Source: Maribacter polysiphoniae
GTDB lineage: Bacteria > Bacteroidota > Bacteroidia > Flavobacteriales > Flavobacteriaceae
Length of the DNA stretch: 64,000 nucleotides
Direction: 5' to 3'
Assembly: GCF_003148665.1 (NCBI RefSeq)
Contig: NZ_QGGQ01000015.1
Location: 29,669-93,668 of the forward strand
In this document: one piece after another, positions 9,768 through 19,175 of the stretch
Layout: every line of letters begins with the position of its first letter
Numbering within the stretch: position 1 is the stretch's first letter
Program-made: the position numbers and the translations under genes
Notes under the pieces: generated by a model
What the model saw: only the letters and a program-made list of their open reading frames with translations
Told to the model about the DNA's origin: nothing
The model's database searches: none

Positions 9768-10133
9768 CTAATCCACCACAAAATCCAAGGTGACATTCCC
9801 TTCTGCGTCCAATCCTATTTCATAGGTATAATACCCGAAAGGCAATGGGGTCTCACCAACAAAGTCGATAGGTTGTAACACATAAGTTCCCCCTTCGGCG
9901 GAAATACTGATATAATCATACGTGTAGGCTGTTTCATATTCCAGATAATCGCTATAGGAATCCGGGCCTACATTGGTATGTACCATTTCCACCCCACCAA
10001 CTTGTATGGAATCGTATTGTAAGGCACTTACGTTTTTTACACGTATCTGCACACCGTTCAATTCATCATCACGATCCGTACAACCGACAACGAATACAAA
10101 CACACTAAAAGTTAAAATAAGGAACCGTTTCAT
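9768..10133 (-). CDS. Small lipoprotein of unknown function
   Basis: A 121-residue protein with a lipoprotein signal: hydrophobic segment 3-16 and lipobox VVGC with Cys18 as the lipidation site, followed by acidic TDRDDE. The remainder is beta-rich with repeated Tyr residues (DYLEYETAYTYDYI) and no catalytic motif I recognise. It would be anchored to a periplasmic or outer-membrane leaflet. It sits in the same direction as yaaA. Confidence 0.75.
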   Translation of the reverse strand: MKRFLILTFSVFVFVVGCTDRDDELNGVQIRVKNVSALQYDSIQVGGVEMVHTNVGPDSYSDYLEYETAYTYDYISISAEGGTYVLQPIDFVGETPLPFGYYTYEIGLDAEGNVTLDFVVD

Positions 10134-10187
10134 ACTACGCTTTGAATTGTTTCTGTATGAGTAAAACGGCGTAAGTGCAAAAATATT

Positions 10188-10949
10188 CTATCGAACAAAA
10201 ACTGGTTCGTACTCTTTTAAGGTGTGTTCCTTACTGAACATGTAATCATCACCATTGAAAGCGCGAAGTTCGTCCAAGGTTTTTACATCCTTATCCAAAA
10301 TATAACGCACCATAGAACCCCTTGCTTTTTTTGCAAAGAAACTTATGATCTTAAGTTTATCGTTCTTCCAATCCTTAAAAATGGGGGTTATTACAGGTAC
10401 TTTAAGTTTTTTGGTATCCAGTGCGCTAAAATATTCCTTGCTGGCCAAATTTATGAACAACCCATCGTCATCCAATTCACTATTCAAATGGTCGGTCAAT
10501 TCCTTTTTCCAAAATTCGTAAAGGTTTTTTTTACGACCGACCTTTAATGATGTACCCATTTCAAGACGATAGGGTTGAATCAAATCGAACGGTTTTAAAA
10601 TGCCATACAAACCGGATAATATACGTAGCGTATCCTGAAGTTTATCAAATCGCTCCACCCCAATCGAATAGGCATCGATCCCCTGGTAAACATCCCCATT
10701 AAAAGCATAGATGGCAGGTCTTGCGTTCGATGGATCAAACGGTACGGAAAAATTCTGGTTACGCTCCCAGTTAAGTTCCGCAAGGTTATTCGAAATACCC
10801 ATTAATTCTGCCAATGCACTGGGTTTCTTCTTCGCAAGCACCTTGTTCAACTTTTCTGCCTGCCCTAAAAAACGAGGCTGCGAAAACCTTTCAGTGGGTA
10901 ATTCGCGTTCAAAATCCAGTGATTTTGCCGGAGAAACAACAATTTTCAT
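10188..10949 (-). CDS. yaaA: Peroxide stress protein YaaA
   Basis: A 253-residue protein matching the YaaA/DUF328 family by its N-terminus ([14 protein letters not shown]) and by [21 protein letters not shown] in the middle, here split as [11 protein letters not shown] and [10 protein letters not shown]. In E. coli, YaaA lowers intracellular free iron during peroxide stress and binds DNA. The length is normal for the family. It appears to be transcribed alone or with the lipoprotein gene downstream. Confidence 0.93.
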   Translation of the reverse strand: MKIVVSPAKSLDFERELPTERFSQPRFLGQAEKLNKVLAKKKPSALAELMGISNNLAELNWERNQNFSVPFDPSNARPAIYAFNGDVYQGIDAYSIGVERFDKLQDTLRILSGLYGILKPFDLIQPYRLEMGTSLKVGRKKNLYEFWKKELTDHLNSELDDDGLFINLASKEYFSALDTKKLKVPVITPIFKDWKNDKLKIISFFAKKARGSMVRYILDKDVKTLDELRAFNGDDYMFSKEHTLKEYEPVFVR

Positions 10950-11046
10950 ATAAATCTGTTTTACAGGTAAAAATATAAAGGATTTGGGCAGAAAACCACC
11001 TTAACCCAAAAGTAGTTATCAATACCGATATAAATGGAATTTATAC

Positions 11047-12069
11047 TTACTTGCTATGCTTGGCGTAATCTTGCCATTTGGCAATACAATTCGCCATGTC
11101 CTCTGGAAGTTCGGAATTAAAACGCATGAACTCACCCGTTACAGGATGTACAAAACCCAGGGTCTTGGCATGCAAGGCCTGTCGTGGCAGGATCTTAAAT
11201 GCATTTTCGACAAACTGTTTGTATTTTGTGAATGTGGTGCCTTTCAATATCCTGTCCCCTCCATAGCGTTCATCGTTAAAAAGGGTGTGCCCTATATATT
11301 TCATATGCACACGTATTTGGTGCGTACGGCCTGTTTCCAATTTACAGGACAACAGGGTAACATACCCCAAGCGCTCCAACACCTTATAATGCGTAACAGC
11401 CTCCTTACCTTCATCGCCCATAGGAAAAACATGCATCTGCAACCGATTTTTAGGATTTCTGGCAATATGGCCCTCAACGGTACCATGGTCATCTTCAACA
11501 TTGCCCCAAACCAATGCAATATACTCCCGTTCAGATGTTTTGTCGAAAAATTGTTTGGACAGATGCGTCATTGCCGCCTCGGTCTTGGCCACCACCAAAA
11601 GTCCTGAGGTATCCTTATCAATACGGTGTACCAATCCGGGACGTTCGTTTTCGTTCGTTGGCAAATCCTTTGTATGGAACAATAAGGCATTGATCAAAGT
11701 ACCTGAGTAATTACCATGCCCGGGATGCACGACCATGCCAGCCGGTTTATTGACCACCAACAGGGCATCGTCCTCATAGACTATATCCAAAGGAATATCT
11801 TCCGGTATCAACAATAACTCGTGCGGAGGGTGTTCAAACAGAACCCTTACCTCATCCCCTGCCTTAACCTTGTAATTCTGCTTTACGATCTTTTCATTGA
11901 CCCAGATATGACCGTCCTTTGCAGCTTGTTGAATTTTATTACGGGTAGCATTTTCGATGAAATTCATCAAAAATTTATCCACACGAAGCGGATCCTGCCC
12001 TTTTGAAGCGACAAACTTATGGTGTTCATATAGTTCTTCCTCGCTGGGTTCTTGAATATGTGGTCCCAT
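11047..12069 (-). CDS. RluA-family rRNA pseudouridine synthase
   Basis: Converts uridine to pseudouridine in rRNA, most likely 23S. It has an N-terminal S4 RNA-binding domain (about 25-85, with RVDKFLMNFI) and the catalytic motif RIDKDTSGLLV with the essential Asp, so it is RluD-like in architecture. The length of 340 residues is normal. It follows the PASTA-protein gene after three bases, so the two are probably cotranscribed from the promoter at about 12679. Confidence 0.93.
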   Translation of the reverse strand: MGPHIQEPSEEELYEHHKFVASKGQDPLRVDKFLMNFIENATRNKIQQAAKDGHIWVNEKIVKQNYKVKAGDEVRVLFEHPPHELLLIPEDIPLDIVYEDDALLVVNKPAGMVVHPGHGNYSGTLINALLFHTKDLPTNENERPGLVHRIDKDTSGLLVVAKTEAAMTHLSKQFFDKTSEREYIALVWGNVEDDHGTVEGHIARNPKNRLQMHVFPMGDEGKEAVTHYKVLERLGYVTLLSCKLETGRTHQIRVHMKYIGHTLFNDERYGGDRILKGTTFTKYKQFVENAFKILPRQALHAKTLGFVHPVTGEFMRFNSELPEDMANCIAKWQDYAKHSK

Positions 12070-12072
12070 ATA

Positions 12073-12663
12073 TTATTCTGAATCTGCCTTTATTTGTGCA
12101 CGCTCAGTAATACTTCCGTTACCGCATACCAATTCTATTTTTGAAGTCTTGGGAAGTTTATCCCCTGGTTTAATATATTTACCCTTGTACTTGATCTGAT
12201 AAACCATGTCCTTTCCAAGTTCATCAATATAACTTACCCGCTGCACATCAAGACCTACAGCCTTTAGCATTGACGAGGCATTGCGCTGGGTAACCTGGAT
12301 GATATTGGGCACGGTTACTTTTTTATACCCTGATGGATTTACCGTAAAATAGATTTTACGGTCTTCCTTAACCTTGGTCCCTGCCTTTGGATCTTGTTCT
12401 ATAATCGAAAACCTCGGATAATTGGGGTTGTAATTGGCTGAATCCAAAACCTCATAACGCAAACCGACCTTTTCTACGGTCGAACGCATATCCATCACCG
12501 ACATTTTTGAAAAATCGGGTACCTCTACAAATTCACCATGATGGGTGGTGCTGTTCAACCAGCGTAAAGTTACAATGACCAATACGACCGAAACCACTAC
12601 GGCCAAAACCAATTGTACTAGAAATGTACGACTCCGTAAAAAATTTAAAAATTGTCTCATCAT
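12073..12663 (-). CDS. Membrane-anchored PASTA-domain protein
   Basis: A 196-residue protein with one N-terminal transmembrane segment (about 13-31) followed by two to three PASTA repeats (EVPDFSKMSVMD..., TVPNIIQVTQRN...). PASTA domains bind peptidoglycan or muropeptides. Unlike the Ser/Thr kinases that usually carry them, no kinase domain is present, so it is probably a periplasmic wall-binding protein. It is next to ddl, which makes a wall precursor, but on the opposite strand. Confidence 0.88.
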   Translation of the reverse strand: MMRQFLNFLRSRTFLVQLVLAVVVSVVLVIVTLRWLNSTTHHGEFVEVPDFSKMSVMDMRSTVEKVGLRYEVLDSANYNPNYPRFSIIEQDPKAGTKVKEDRKIYFTVNPSGYKKVTVPNIIQVTQRNASSMLKAVGLDVQRVSYIDELGKDMVYQIKYKGKYIKPGDKLPKTSKIELVCGNGSITERAQIKADSE

Positions 12664-12678
12664 GTGATATTAATCGCA

Positions 12679-12686
12679 CAAATATA
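12679..12686 (-). promoter_or_regulatory. Candidate -7 box for the PASTA gene
   Basis: The minus strand reads TATATTTG, matching the Bacteroidota -7 consensus TAnnTTTG, and ends 15 nt before the ATG. No convincing -33 box lies at the usual distance. Confidence 0.5.
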
Positions 12687-12698
12687 GGAAATGAGGTA

Positions 12699-12706
12699 TA
12701 ACTTTG
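12699..12706 (+). promoter_or_regulatory. Candidate -7 box upstream of ddl
   Basis: TAACTTTG matches TAnnTTTG. It lies 160 nt upstream of ddl and only about 70 nt before a terminator-like hairpin, so it may drive a short RNA rather than ddl. Confidence 0.4.
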
Positions 12707-12770
12707 AACGACCACCTTCCCAAATATTGGTTAAAGCACTGGGCAATTTCGAAAACTTTGATCAAACTCC

Positions 12771-12814
12771 AAAAAAAAACCACTAGGTTCAAAAGAAACC
12801 CATGGCTTTTTCTT
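12771..12814 (+). terminator. Terminator-like hairpin in a divergent promoter region
   Basis: An A-run (12771-12779) leads into CCA/TGG (12780-12782, 12803-12805) and GGTT/AACC (12786-12789, 12797-12800), followed by CTTTTTCTTT. It resembles a weak bidirectional intrinsic terminator. No protein gene ends here on either strand, so it could end a small RNA or attenuate ddl. Confidence 0.4.
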
Positions 12815-12865
12815 TACTTTGATTCCTGAAAGTTGCTTTACACTTAAATGCAAAAAAAGTAGGCC

Positions 12866-13849
12866 ATGAAGAAAAAAGTCGCCATTATCATGGGTGGTTA
12901 TTCCAGTGAATATAAAATTTCACTCAAGAGCGGTAATGTCGTACATTCTTATCTTGACAAATCCCAATTTGATAGTTACCGTATCCATATTTTTAAGGAT
13001 AAATGGGTTTATGTTGACGAGGATGAAACGGAATTTGAAGTGAACAAACACGATTTCTCCATTTCCCCTAAAGGACAGAAAATCACCTTTGACTGTGTTT
13101 TCAACGCCATTCATGGCACCCCCGGGGAAGATGGTTTGCTGCAAGCCTATTTTGAATTGCTTAAAATTCCGCAAACGTCGTGCAACTATTATCAAGCTGC
13201 CTTGACGTTTAGCAAACGGGACCTCTTGAGTGTCTTAAAACCCTACGGAATAAAATCCGCCCCATCTTATTATTTGAATATGGGTGATGAAATCGACGTC
13301 AATGCCATAGTTGCCAAAGTAGGGTTACCCTGTTTTGTAAAGGCCAACAAGGCCGGCAGCAGTTTTGGCATCTCCAAGGTTTATGAAAAAGAGGCCTTGC
13401 AAACTGCCATAGACCTGGCATACCAAGAGGACAACGAAATAATCATCGAAGCTTTCCTGGAAGGCACTGAAGTTTCTGTAGGCGTAATCAAATACAAGGG
13501 GGAAACCAAGGTTTTACCCATTACCGAGATAGTCACTGATAATGATTTTTTTGATTACGAAGCCAAATACGAAGGAAAGTCCCAAGAAATTACTCCGGCC
13601 CGAATCAGTTCGGAACAGGCGAAAAAAGTCAGTGAAATTGCAAAACATGCCTATGAGGTTCTTAAAATGAATGGGTTTTCGAGAAGCGAGTTCATTTTTG
13701 TCAATGATGAACCCTATATGTTGGAAATGAACACTACCCCCGGTCTGACCACGGAGAGCATATTACCACAACAGGCCAAAATAGCAGGAATATCACTTAC
13801 CGAGTTGTTTGGTAATGCCATTATGGAAGTATTACCCAAAAACCCCTAA
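12866..13849 (+). CDS. ddl: D-alanine--D-alanine ligase
   Basis: ATP-grasp enzyme joining two D-alanines for peptidoglycan precursors. The N-terminus MKKKVAIIMGGYSSE, the motif NAIHGTPGEDG (94-104) and the ATP-grasp segment FVKANKAGSSFGI fit the family. The C-terminal EMNTTPGLTTES has the Mg2+-binding Glu and Asn. The length of 327 residues is normal. Nine bases separate it from coaD, indicating cotranscription. Confidence 0.95.
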   Translation: MKKKVAIIMGGYSSEYKISLKSGNVVHSYLDKSQFDSYRIHIFKDKWVYVDEDETEFEVNKHDFSISPKGQKITFDCVFNAIHGTPGEDGLLQAYFELLKIPQTSCNYYQAALTFSKRDLLSVLKPYGIKSAPSYYLNMGDEIDVNAIVAKVGLPCFVKANKAGSSFGISKVYEKEALQTAIDLAYQEDNEIIIEAFLEGTEVSVGVIKYKGETKVLPITEIVTDNDFFDYEAKYEGKSQEITPARISSEQAKKVSEIAKHAYEVLKMNGFSRSEFIFVNDEPYMLEMNTTPGLTTESILPQQAKIAGISLTELFGNAIMEVLPKNP

Positions 13850-13858
13850 CTTTAACCT

Positions 13859-14314
13859 ATGAGACGCGCTATTTTTCCAGGTTCCTTTGATCCTTTGACA
13901 TTGGGACACCACGATATTATAATGAGGGGCATTACGCTTTTTGATGAACTTATCATCGCTGTAGGGGTCAATGCCGACAAAAAATATATGTTCACCCTTG
14001 AGCAAAGGCTCGAATTCATTACCCAGGAATTTAAAAATGAACCCAAAATAAAAGTACTCACCTATGAAGGCCTTACCGTGGATTTTTGCGAAAAGGTAAA
14101 TGCGGGTTTTATTTTGCGTGGCCTAAGAAACCCCGCTGACTTCGAGTTTGAAAAGGCCATTGCCCACACAAACCGTAAGCTTTCCGATATAGAGACTGTT
14201 TTCTTACTGACTTCCTCGGGCAAATCGTTCATCAGCTCCTCAATTGTAAGGGATGTTATTCGAAATGGAGGTAATTATTCGATATTGGTCCCAGATACAG
14301 TAAGGTTCCAATAA
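13859..14314 (+). CDS. coaD: Phosphopantetheine adenylyltransferase
   Basis: Transfers adenylate to 4'-phosphopantetheine, the penultimate step of coenzyme A synthesis. The nucleotidyltransferase signature PGSFDPLTLGHHDII includes the TxGH motif, and the C-terminal SGKSFISSSIVRDV has the ISSS(x)VR signature. The length of 151 residues is normal. A 7-bp dyad TTCGATT/AATCGAA follows the gene (14315-14349) but lacks a U-tract. Confidence 0.95.
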   Translation: MRRAIFPGSFDPLTLGHHDIIMRGITLFDELIIAVGVNADKKYMFTLEQRLEFITQEFKNEPKIKVLTYEGLTVDFCEKVNAGFILRGLRNPADFEFEKAIAHTNRKLSDIETVFLLTSSGKSFISSSIVRDVIRNGGNYSILVPDTVRFQ

Positions 14315-14520
14315 TTCGATTTTCACCTTCAATATTCGCCATAATCGAAATCCCTAAGCGCTGAACTATTGTAAAAACAGACAGTTTCAATATGTTCAGA
14401 CATACATTTAATTGACTTTATATCGTTTAAATCGTGTATTACAACGAGTATTGCCTTATTCACAACAAAGCTTAAGCAATTTGGAATAATACACCTACTT
14501 TCGTAAGAAATTACAACAAT

Positions 14521-17511
14521 ATGGTCAAGGAAACACAGACTTACATCAATAATTATTTAATAAAACAGCTGCCCACGGCAACCGTTTTCTTGAATAACAA
14601 CCTAGAGGTCACACATGTTTCTGATAAATTCGTAGATGATTTCGGATTGATAAACGATACGATTATCGGTAAACGGATTGATGTGTTATTAAATACCATG
14701 AATGAAGATTGCCTTAAGGACTTTAAGGCCAATCTTATGGGTAATAAAAGCCATACACGTTGTGCACATTTTATCACCAAGGACAATCAGGAGAAAAGAT
14801 TTGAATGGACCAATGTACCTTGGTATGACGAAAATGAAAATATTATAGGGGTCATTGCCCAAACCGAGGATGTTACAAAAAAGGTTCTGAACGAATTGAA
14901 ACTAGAGAAATTGGAATCGCTCTTAACAGGTAAATCGGAAATAGCAAAAATAGGCACCTGGGAATATGATGTAGAAAAAAACAGTCTACACTGGTGCGAT
15001 ATCACCAGAAAGATTCATGAAGTTCCCGATGATTTTGTCCCAAATGTTGACACTGGCATTGATTTTTACAAAAATGGTTTTAGTCGGAACACTATTTCCA
15101 TGGCACTGAACAATGCTTTGAAAAACAAAACCCCATGGAATGAAAAACTTCAAATAATCACCGCCACTGGAAAGGAAAAATGGGTAATCGCATCAGGAAA
15201 ACCGATTTTCAACAACGACAAGTTGATTGGCCTCCTGGGGACCTTACAAGATATTAATGACAGTGTATTATCACAGATAAAAATAAAGGAAAGCGAACAT
15301 TTATTAAAAACGTTGATCGACAACCTTCCGATGAGTGTTTATATCAAGGACATCGAATCACGTAAAGTTTTGGTAAACAAAGCTGAATGTGATTTTGCCG
15401 GGGTAGATGATCCCAAAAAACTTTTAGGAAAGAACGATTTCCAGATTTATGATAAAAAAACCGCCCAAGGTTTTAGGGATGAAGATTTAGAGGTCATACA
15501 AACCTTAACCCCTATTCTAAGCAAAGAGACAACGTGCAAGGCCAAAGATGGGTCAATGGCGACGATTTTAATCTATAAATTACCCCTACTGAATGCCAAG
15601 AATGAAATTGAAGGTATTGTAGGCATGTCTTTGGACATAACCGAAACACGTAAAACACAAAGGGAACTTAAAGAAAAAGAACGGAATTTCAAAAGTATAT
15701 TCAATTCATCGTACCAAACGGCAGCTATACTTGATGTTGATGGCACACTTATGGAAATCAATGATAGTGCCCTTGATATTATAAAAAGTACCGCTGACAA
15801 GGTTATCGGAAAAAAATTCTGGGAAACCCCATGGTGGCCAAATGAGGACAATGTTAAAAAGGGCCTGAAAAAAGACCTTAAAATTGCTTTGAAAGGCACT
15901 ACAATCAGAAAAGAAGTTACCGTACTAAACCAATTACAAAATAGAATACCAATAGATTTTTCCATAAAACCTATTTATAACGACAACAACCAAGTGGTTT
16001 CCTTACTGGCTGAAGGCCGGATAATCACTGATATGGTCATTGCAAGGGATAAAATCAAAGAAAGCGAGTTGAAATTCAGGACACTTTACGAACTCTCTCC
16101 TGTCAGTTTTATCCTGTTTGATTTTGAAACTGGGGAAATACTTGATATAAACCCCTCCTTCAAAAATACTTTTGGATACAAACAACGGGATATTGAAAAA
16201 CTTGATTTTTGGAAATTCCTTAATTTAGAGCATAAAGACGAAGTACAGGATAAGCTATTGTCCAAAGGAACTTTTGGTCCGTTTGGCAAAAATTTAATTA
16301 CGAAAGATGGCCAGGAGCTCTCCGTAATCGTAAACAAATCACTCATTGTCAACAAAAAAGGCGAAAAACTTGTTTGGACAATCATACAGGATGTGTCCGA
16401 AACCGAGAAAAAGGAACGACAAATCAGGGAAGAACGTAGATTACTTAAAACGGTAATCGACAACCTTCCTTTGAATGTGTACATTAAAGATGGGCAATCA
16501 AGAAAGATCTTGGTCAACAAGGCCGAATGTGATTATCTAAATGTCAAAAGTGCTACCGAACTATTAGGGAAAAGTGACTTTGACCTGTACGATAAAAAGG
16601 TTGCCCAAGTATCCCGTGATGAGGACTTGAACGTAATGAATTCATTAAAACCGATCCTAGGGGTAGAGACAACAAGCAAATTAAAAAATGGGAAGGTCAC
16701 CACATTCCTAACCTCTAAGATCCCTTTAAAAGGGGAAGACGGCAACGCCTATGGTCTCGTGGGGATAAGTCTGGATATTTCTGAATTGAAGCAAAAAGAG
16801 GAAGAACTTAGAAACCTTATCAACATAACTTCCCTACAAAATAAAAAGTTACTTAACTTTGCCCATATCGTTTCCCATAACCTCAGGAGCCATTCTGCCA
16901 ATTTCTCGATGCTTTTGGAATTTTTGGTCAATGAAAAAAATGAAACCGAAAAGCTAAAATTGACCAATATGCTGGTTGGTGCTTCAGATAATATGCTTGA
17001 GACCCTGGAGAATCTAAATGAAGTTTTGGCCATAGGGGCGAATCCCAATACCTCTAAAGAACCGATTAACCTCAATAGGAATATCACCAAGATCCAACAG
17101 AATCTTTCTGTTACCCTAAAGAACAATAATGTCGAGATCATCAATACCATACCAGACGATGTCTTCGTCAAAGCCGTACCGGCTTATGCAGAAAGTATCC
17201 TAATGAATTTTATCACCAATGCGGTAAAATACAAGTCTCCTGAACGAGACCCTAAAATAGTACTGAGTACTGCGAAGAAAGGAAAATATACCGTTTTGAG
17301 TATCACGGATAACGGGTTGGGTATTGATTTGAAAAAATACGGGGACAAACTATTCGGACTATACAAAACCTTCCACGATCATCCTGATGCAAAAGGATTT
17401 GGATTGTATATGTCAAAAAACCAGATTGAAGCCATGAATGGGAAGATTACCGTTTCCAGCAAGGTTGGGGTCGGAACAACTTTTAATCTCTATTTTAATG
17501 AAAATAATTAA
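14521..17511 (+). CDS. Multi-PAS sensor histidine kinase
   Basis: A 996-residue cytosolic sensor with no transmembrane segment. About five to six PAS domains occupy residues 10-755, and two of them (from about 266 and about 645) are close duplicates sharing NLP(M/L)xVYIKD and LVNKAECD. The dimerisation helix has HIVSHNLRS with the likely phosphoacceptor His786. The ATPase domain shows an N box around NFITNAVKY, a G1 box DNGLGID and a G2 box KGFGLYMSK. Its last 14 bases overlap the next gene, a single-domain response regulator that is the likely partner. The signal sensed is unknown. Confidence 0.93.
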   Translation: MVKETQTYINNYLIKQLPTATVFLNNNLEVTHVSDKFVDDFGLINDTIIGKRIDVLLNTMNEDCLKDFKANLMGNKSHTRCAHFITKDNQEKRFEWTNVPWYDENENIIGVIAQTEDVTKKVLNELKLEKLESLLTGKSEIAKIGTWEYDVEKNSLHWCDITRKIHEVPDDFVPNVDTGIDFYKNGFSRNTISMALNNALKNKTPWNEKLQIITATGKEKWVIASGKPIFNNDKLIGLLGTLQDINDSVLSQIKIKESEHLLKTLIDNLPMSVYIKDIESRKVLVNKAECDFAGVDDPKKLLGKNDFQIYDKKTAQGFRDEDLEVIQTLTPILSKETTCKAKDGSMATILIYKLPLLNAKNEIEGIVGMSLDITETRKTQRELKEKERNFKSIFNSSYQTAAILDVDGTLMEINDSALDIIKSTADKVIGKKFWETPWWPNEDNVKKGLKKDLKIALKGTTIRKEVTVLNQLQNRIPIDFSIKPIYNDNNQVVSLLAEGRIITDMVIARDKIKESELKFRTLYELSPVSFILFDFETGEILDINPSFKNTFGYKQRDIEKLDFWKFLNLEHKDEVQDKLLSKGTFGPFGKNLITKDGQELSVIVNKSLIVNKKGEKLVWTIIQDVSETEKKERQIREERRLLKTVIDNLPLNVYIKDGQSRKILVNKAECDYLNVKSATELLGKSDFDLYDKKVAQVSRDEDLNVMNSLKPILGVETTSKLKNGKVTTFLTSKIPLKGEDGNAYGLVGISLDISELKQKEEELRNLINITSLQNKKLLNFAHIVSHNLRSHSANFSMLLEFLVNEKNETEKLKLTNMLVGASDNMLETLENLNEVLAIGANPNTSKEPINLNRNITKIQQNLSVTLKNNNVEIINTIPDDVFVKAVPAYAESILMNFITNAVKYKSPERDPKIVLSTAKKGKYTVLSITDNGLGIDLKKYGDKLFGLYKTFHDHPDAKGFGLYMSKNQIEAMNGKITVSSKVGVGTTFNLYFNENN

Positions 17512-17905
17512 TTCGATCTTTATCGTGGACGATGATCCGATTACCGTTTTCGGTATTCGGAAAATGCTGGATTCCGCTGTAAAGTACAATACATTAAGCA
17601 CCCATGTCAATGGCAAATTGGCCATCGATGACATAAAAATAAAACTGAACAAGGGGCAACCTGTTCCTGAAGTTATTTTTTTGGATATCAACATGCCCAT
17701 TATGGACGGATGGCAGTTTTTAGAGGATTTTACCGACCTTCCCATTAAAGAGAAGATCATCATAAATATTGTGACCTCTTCAATCGACCCTATTGATTAT
17801 GAAAACTGTGAAAAATACAAGAATAAAAGCCATCACGTGATCCGATTCAACAACAAACCCATAACAAGGGCGAAAATAATCGAGATCACACAACCTATTG
17901 GATAA
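17498..17905 (+). CDS. Single-domain response regulator
   Basis: A 135-residue receiver domain with no output domain. The acidic pair is Asp11/Asp12 in FIVDDDP, the phosphoacceptor is Asp63 in FLDINMP, and the conserved Lys is in FNNKPI. I set the start at 17498 because receivers begin just before the first strand; an upstream ATG would add 20 residues inside the kinase gene. It overlaps the kinase by 14 bp, so it is translationally coupled and probably phosphorylated by it. Confidence 0.92.
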   Translation: MKIINSIFIVDDDPITVFGIRKMLDSAVKYNTLSTHVNGKLAIDDIKIKLNKGQPVPEVIFLDINMPIMDGWQFLEDFTDLPIKEKIIINIVTSSIDPIDYENCEKYKNKSHHVIRFNNKPITRAKIIEITQPIG

Positions 17906-17929
17906 ACCACCTATACGGTTTCCTTTCCC

Positions 17930-18517
17930 CTACTCCCCAAACAATGACCTGATATTGATATACGAATTGGTCAGTGCTTTTTTGATCTTCTTAGGACCCT
18001 TCCATTTTACCTTTACGATTCCTTCATTCTCTTGGCCGGTCAATTCACCCTCATAGGAGGTTTTCATGGCGAACCAATGCACTTCCTTTAGTTTGTATTT
18101 ACCATTGCGTTTAAAGATATGATAGGTCGTTTTAAGGAAGTTTTCGATTTTTAGCTTCTTTACACCCGTTTCTTCCATGACCTCCCTAATGGCGCATTCC
18201 TCAATGGTCTCCCCCTTGTCCAATTTACCTTTGGGCAAATCCCACTTATCATCCCTATAAATGAACAGCACTTTTCCCTTCTCATTGGTAACTACCCCTC
18301 CTGCTGCCACTACCTTGGGAATGGTCTTGCAGAATTTTTTAAGTAATTCCTCATGATTCGGGTGATAAATGTAAGCTTGGGTCAACTTTCCCTTTGCCAA
18401 GGCATTTATCGCTTCGTGCACAGCTTCGCTATTCAACAAGAAATATTTGCTATTTGCGATATCCGATAATTCATTTGTTAAAATCAGAGGTAATTCTTTA
18501 ACAAAAACTTTATACAT
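17930..18517 (-). CDS. Nudix hydrolase
   Basis: Hydrolyses a nucleoside diphosphate linked to some other group. The Nudix box is complete: G-K-L-D-K-GETIEECAIREVMEETGV with its metal-binding Glu residues (REVMEE). An N-terminal region of about 65 residues precedes the catalytic domain. I set the start at the ATG at 18517 (MYKVFVKE), giving 195 residues; the upstream ATG at 18544 lies inside pyrE. Substrate unknown. It is divergent from pyrE with only seven bases between start codons. Confidence 0.9.
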   Translation of the reverse strand: MYKVFVKELPLILTNELSDIANSKYFLLNSEAVHEAINALAKGKLTQAYIYHPNHEELLKKFCKTIPKVVAAGGVVTNEKGKVLFIYRDDKWDLPKGKLDKGETIEECAIREVMEETGVKKLKIENFLKTTYHIFKRNGKYKLKEVHWFAMKTSYEGELTGQENEGIVKVKWKGPKKIKKALTNSYINIRSLFGE

Positions 18518-18520
18518 TTG
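18513..18520 (+). promoter_or_regulatory. -7-like box overlapping both divergent starts
   Basis: TACATTTG matches TAnnTTTG, but it lies only four bases before the pyrE ATG and covers the Nudix start codon. If it is used, the pyrE transcript would be leaderless or start inside the gene. No -33 box is evident. Confidence 0.3.
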
Positions 18521-18524
18521 CGAA

Positions 18525-19166
18525 ATGGTTTTAGATAAAAACACGGCAAAAAAGACTGCAGAGCTTCTACTGCAAATTAATGCAATAAAGTTGAAACCCG
18601 AAAATCCTTTTACATGGGCTTCTGGTTGGAAATCTCCAATTTATTGTGATAACAGGATAATACTGTCTTATCCGACCATTAGAAATTTTGTTCGGGAGGA
18701 AATGGCAAAACAGGTTGAAGCCCTCTATGGAAGGCCGGATGTGATCGCAGGAGTGGCCACAGGGGCTATTGGCCTTGGAGCCTTGGTAGCTGATTATTTG
18801 GGACTACCCTTCATTTATGTGCGTCCTGAACCTAAATCACATGGTCGCAAAAATCAAATTGAAGGTTATATCGAACACGGTCAAAGTGTTGTGGTCATCG
18901 AAGATTTGATCAGCACGGGAAAAAGTAGCCTTAATGCTGTTGATGCCCTCCTAACCGCAGGTGCGAACATCAAAGGAATGCTGGCCATATTCACCTATGG
19001 CTTTGATGTGGCCTCCACGAATTTCAAAAATAAGGAAATTGAACTTTATACCTTATCGGATTATGCCCACCTGATTGAACAAGCATCGGATACGGGATAC
19101 ATCAAGGAAGAACAACTAAACACTTTATTGGAATGGCGTATGAACCCTTCCCAATGGAAACAATAA
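18525..19166 (+). CDS. pyrE: Orotate phosphoribosyltransferase
   Basis: Makes orotidine monophosphate from orotate and PRPP in pyrimidine synthesis. The PRPP-binding motif VVVIEDLISTGKSSL is present, as is the flexible-loop motif VRPEPKSHGRKNQIEG. The chosen ATG (MVLDKNTAKK) gives the usual 213 residues; a longer frame would run back into the Nudix gene. It starts a plus-strand block including the SRPBCC gene nine bases on. Confidence 0.95.
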   Translation: MVLDKNTAKKTAELLLQINAIKLKPENPFTWASGWKSPIYCDNRIILSYPTIRNFVREEMAKQVEALYGRPDVIAGVATGAIGLGALVADYLGLPFIYVRPEPKSHGRKNQIEGYIEHGQSVVVIEDLISTGKSSLNAVDALLTAGANIKGMLAIFTYGFDVASTNFKNKEIELYTLSDYAHLIEQASDTGYIKEEQLNTLLEWRMNPSQWKQ

Positions 19167-19175
19167 TGACCCGCA

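Noticed and set aside
9611..9796. Hydrophobic minus-strand frame of 61 residues
   Set aside because: It is the antisense of the Lys/Arg-rich THX gene, which makes it look like a membrane protein.
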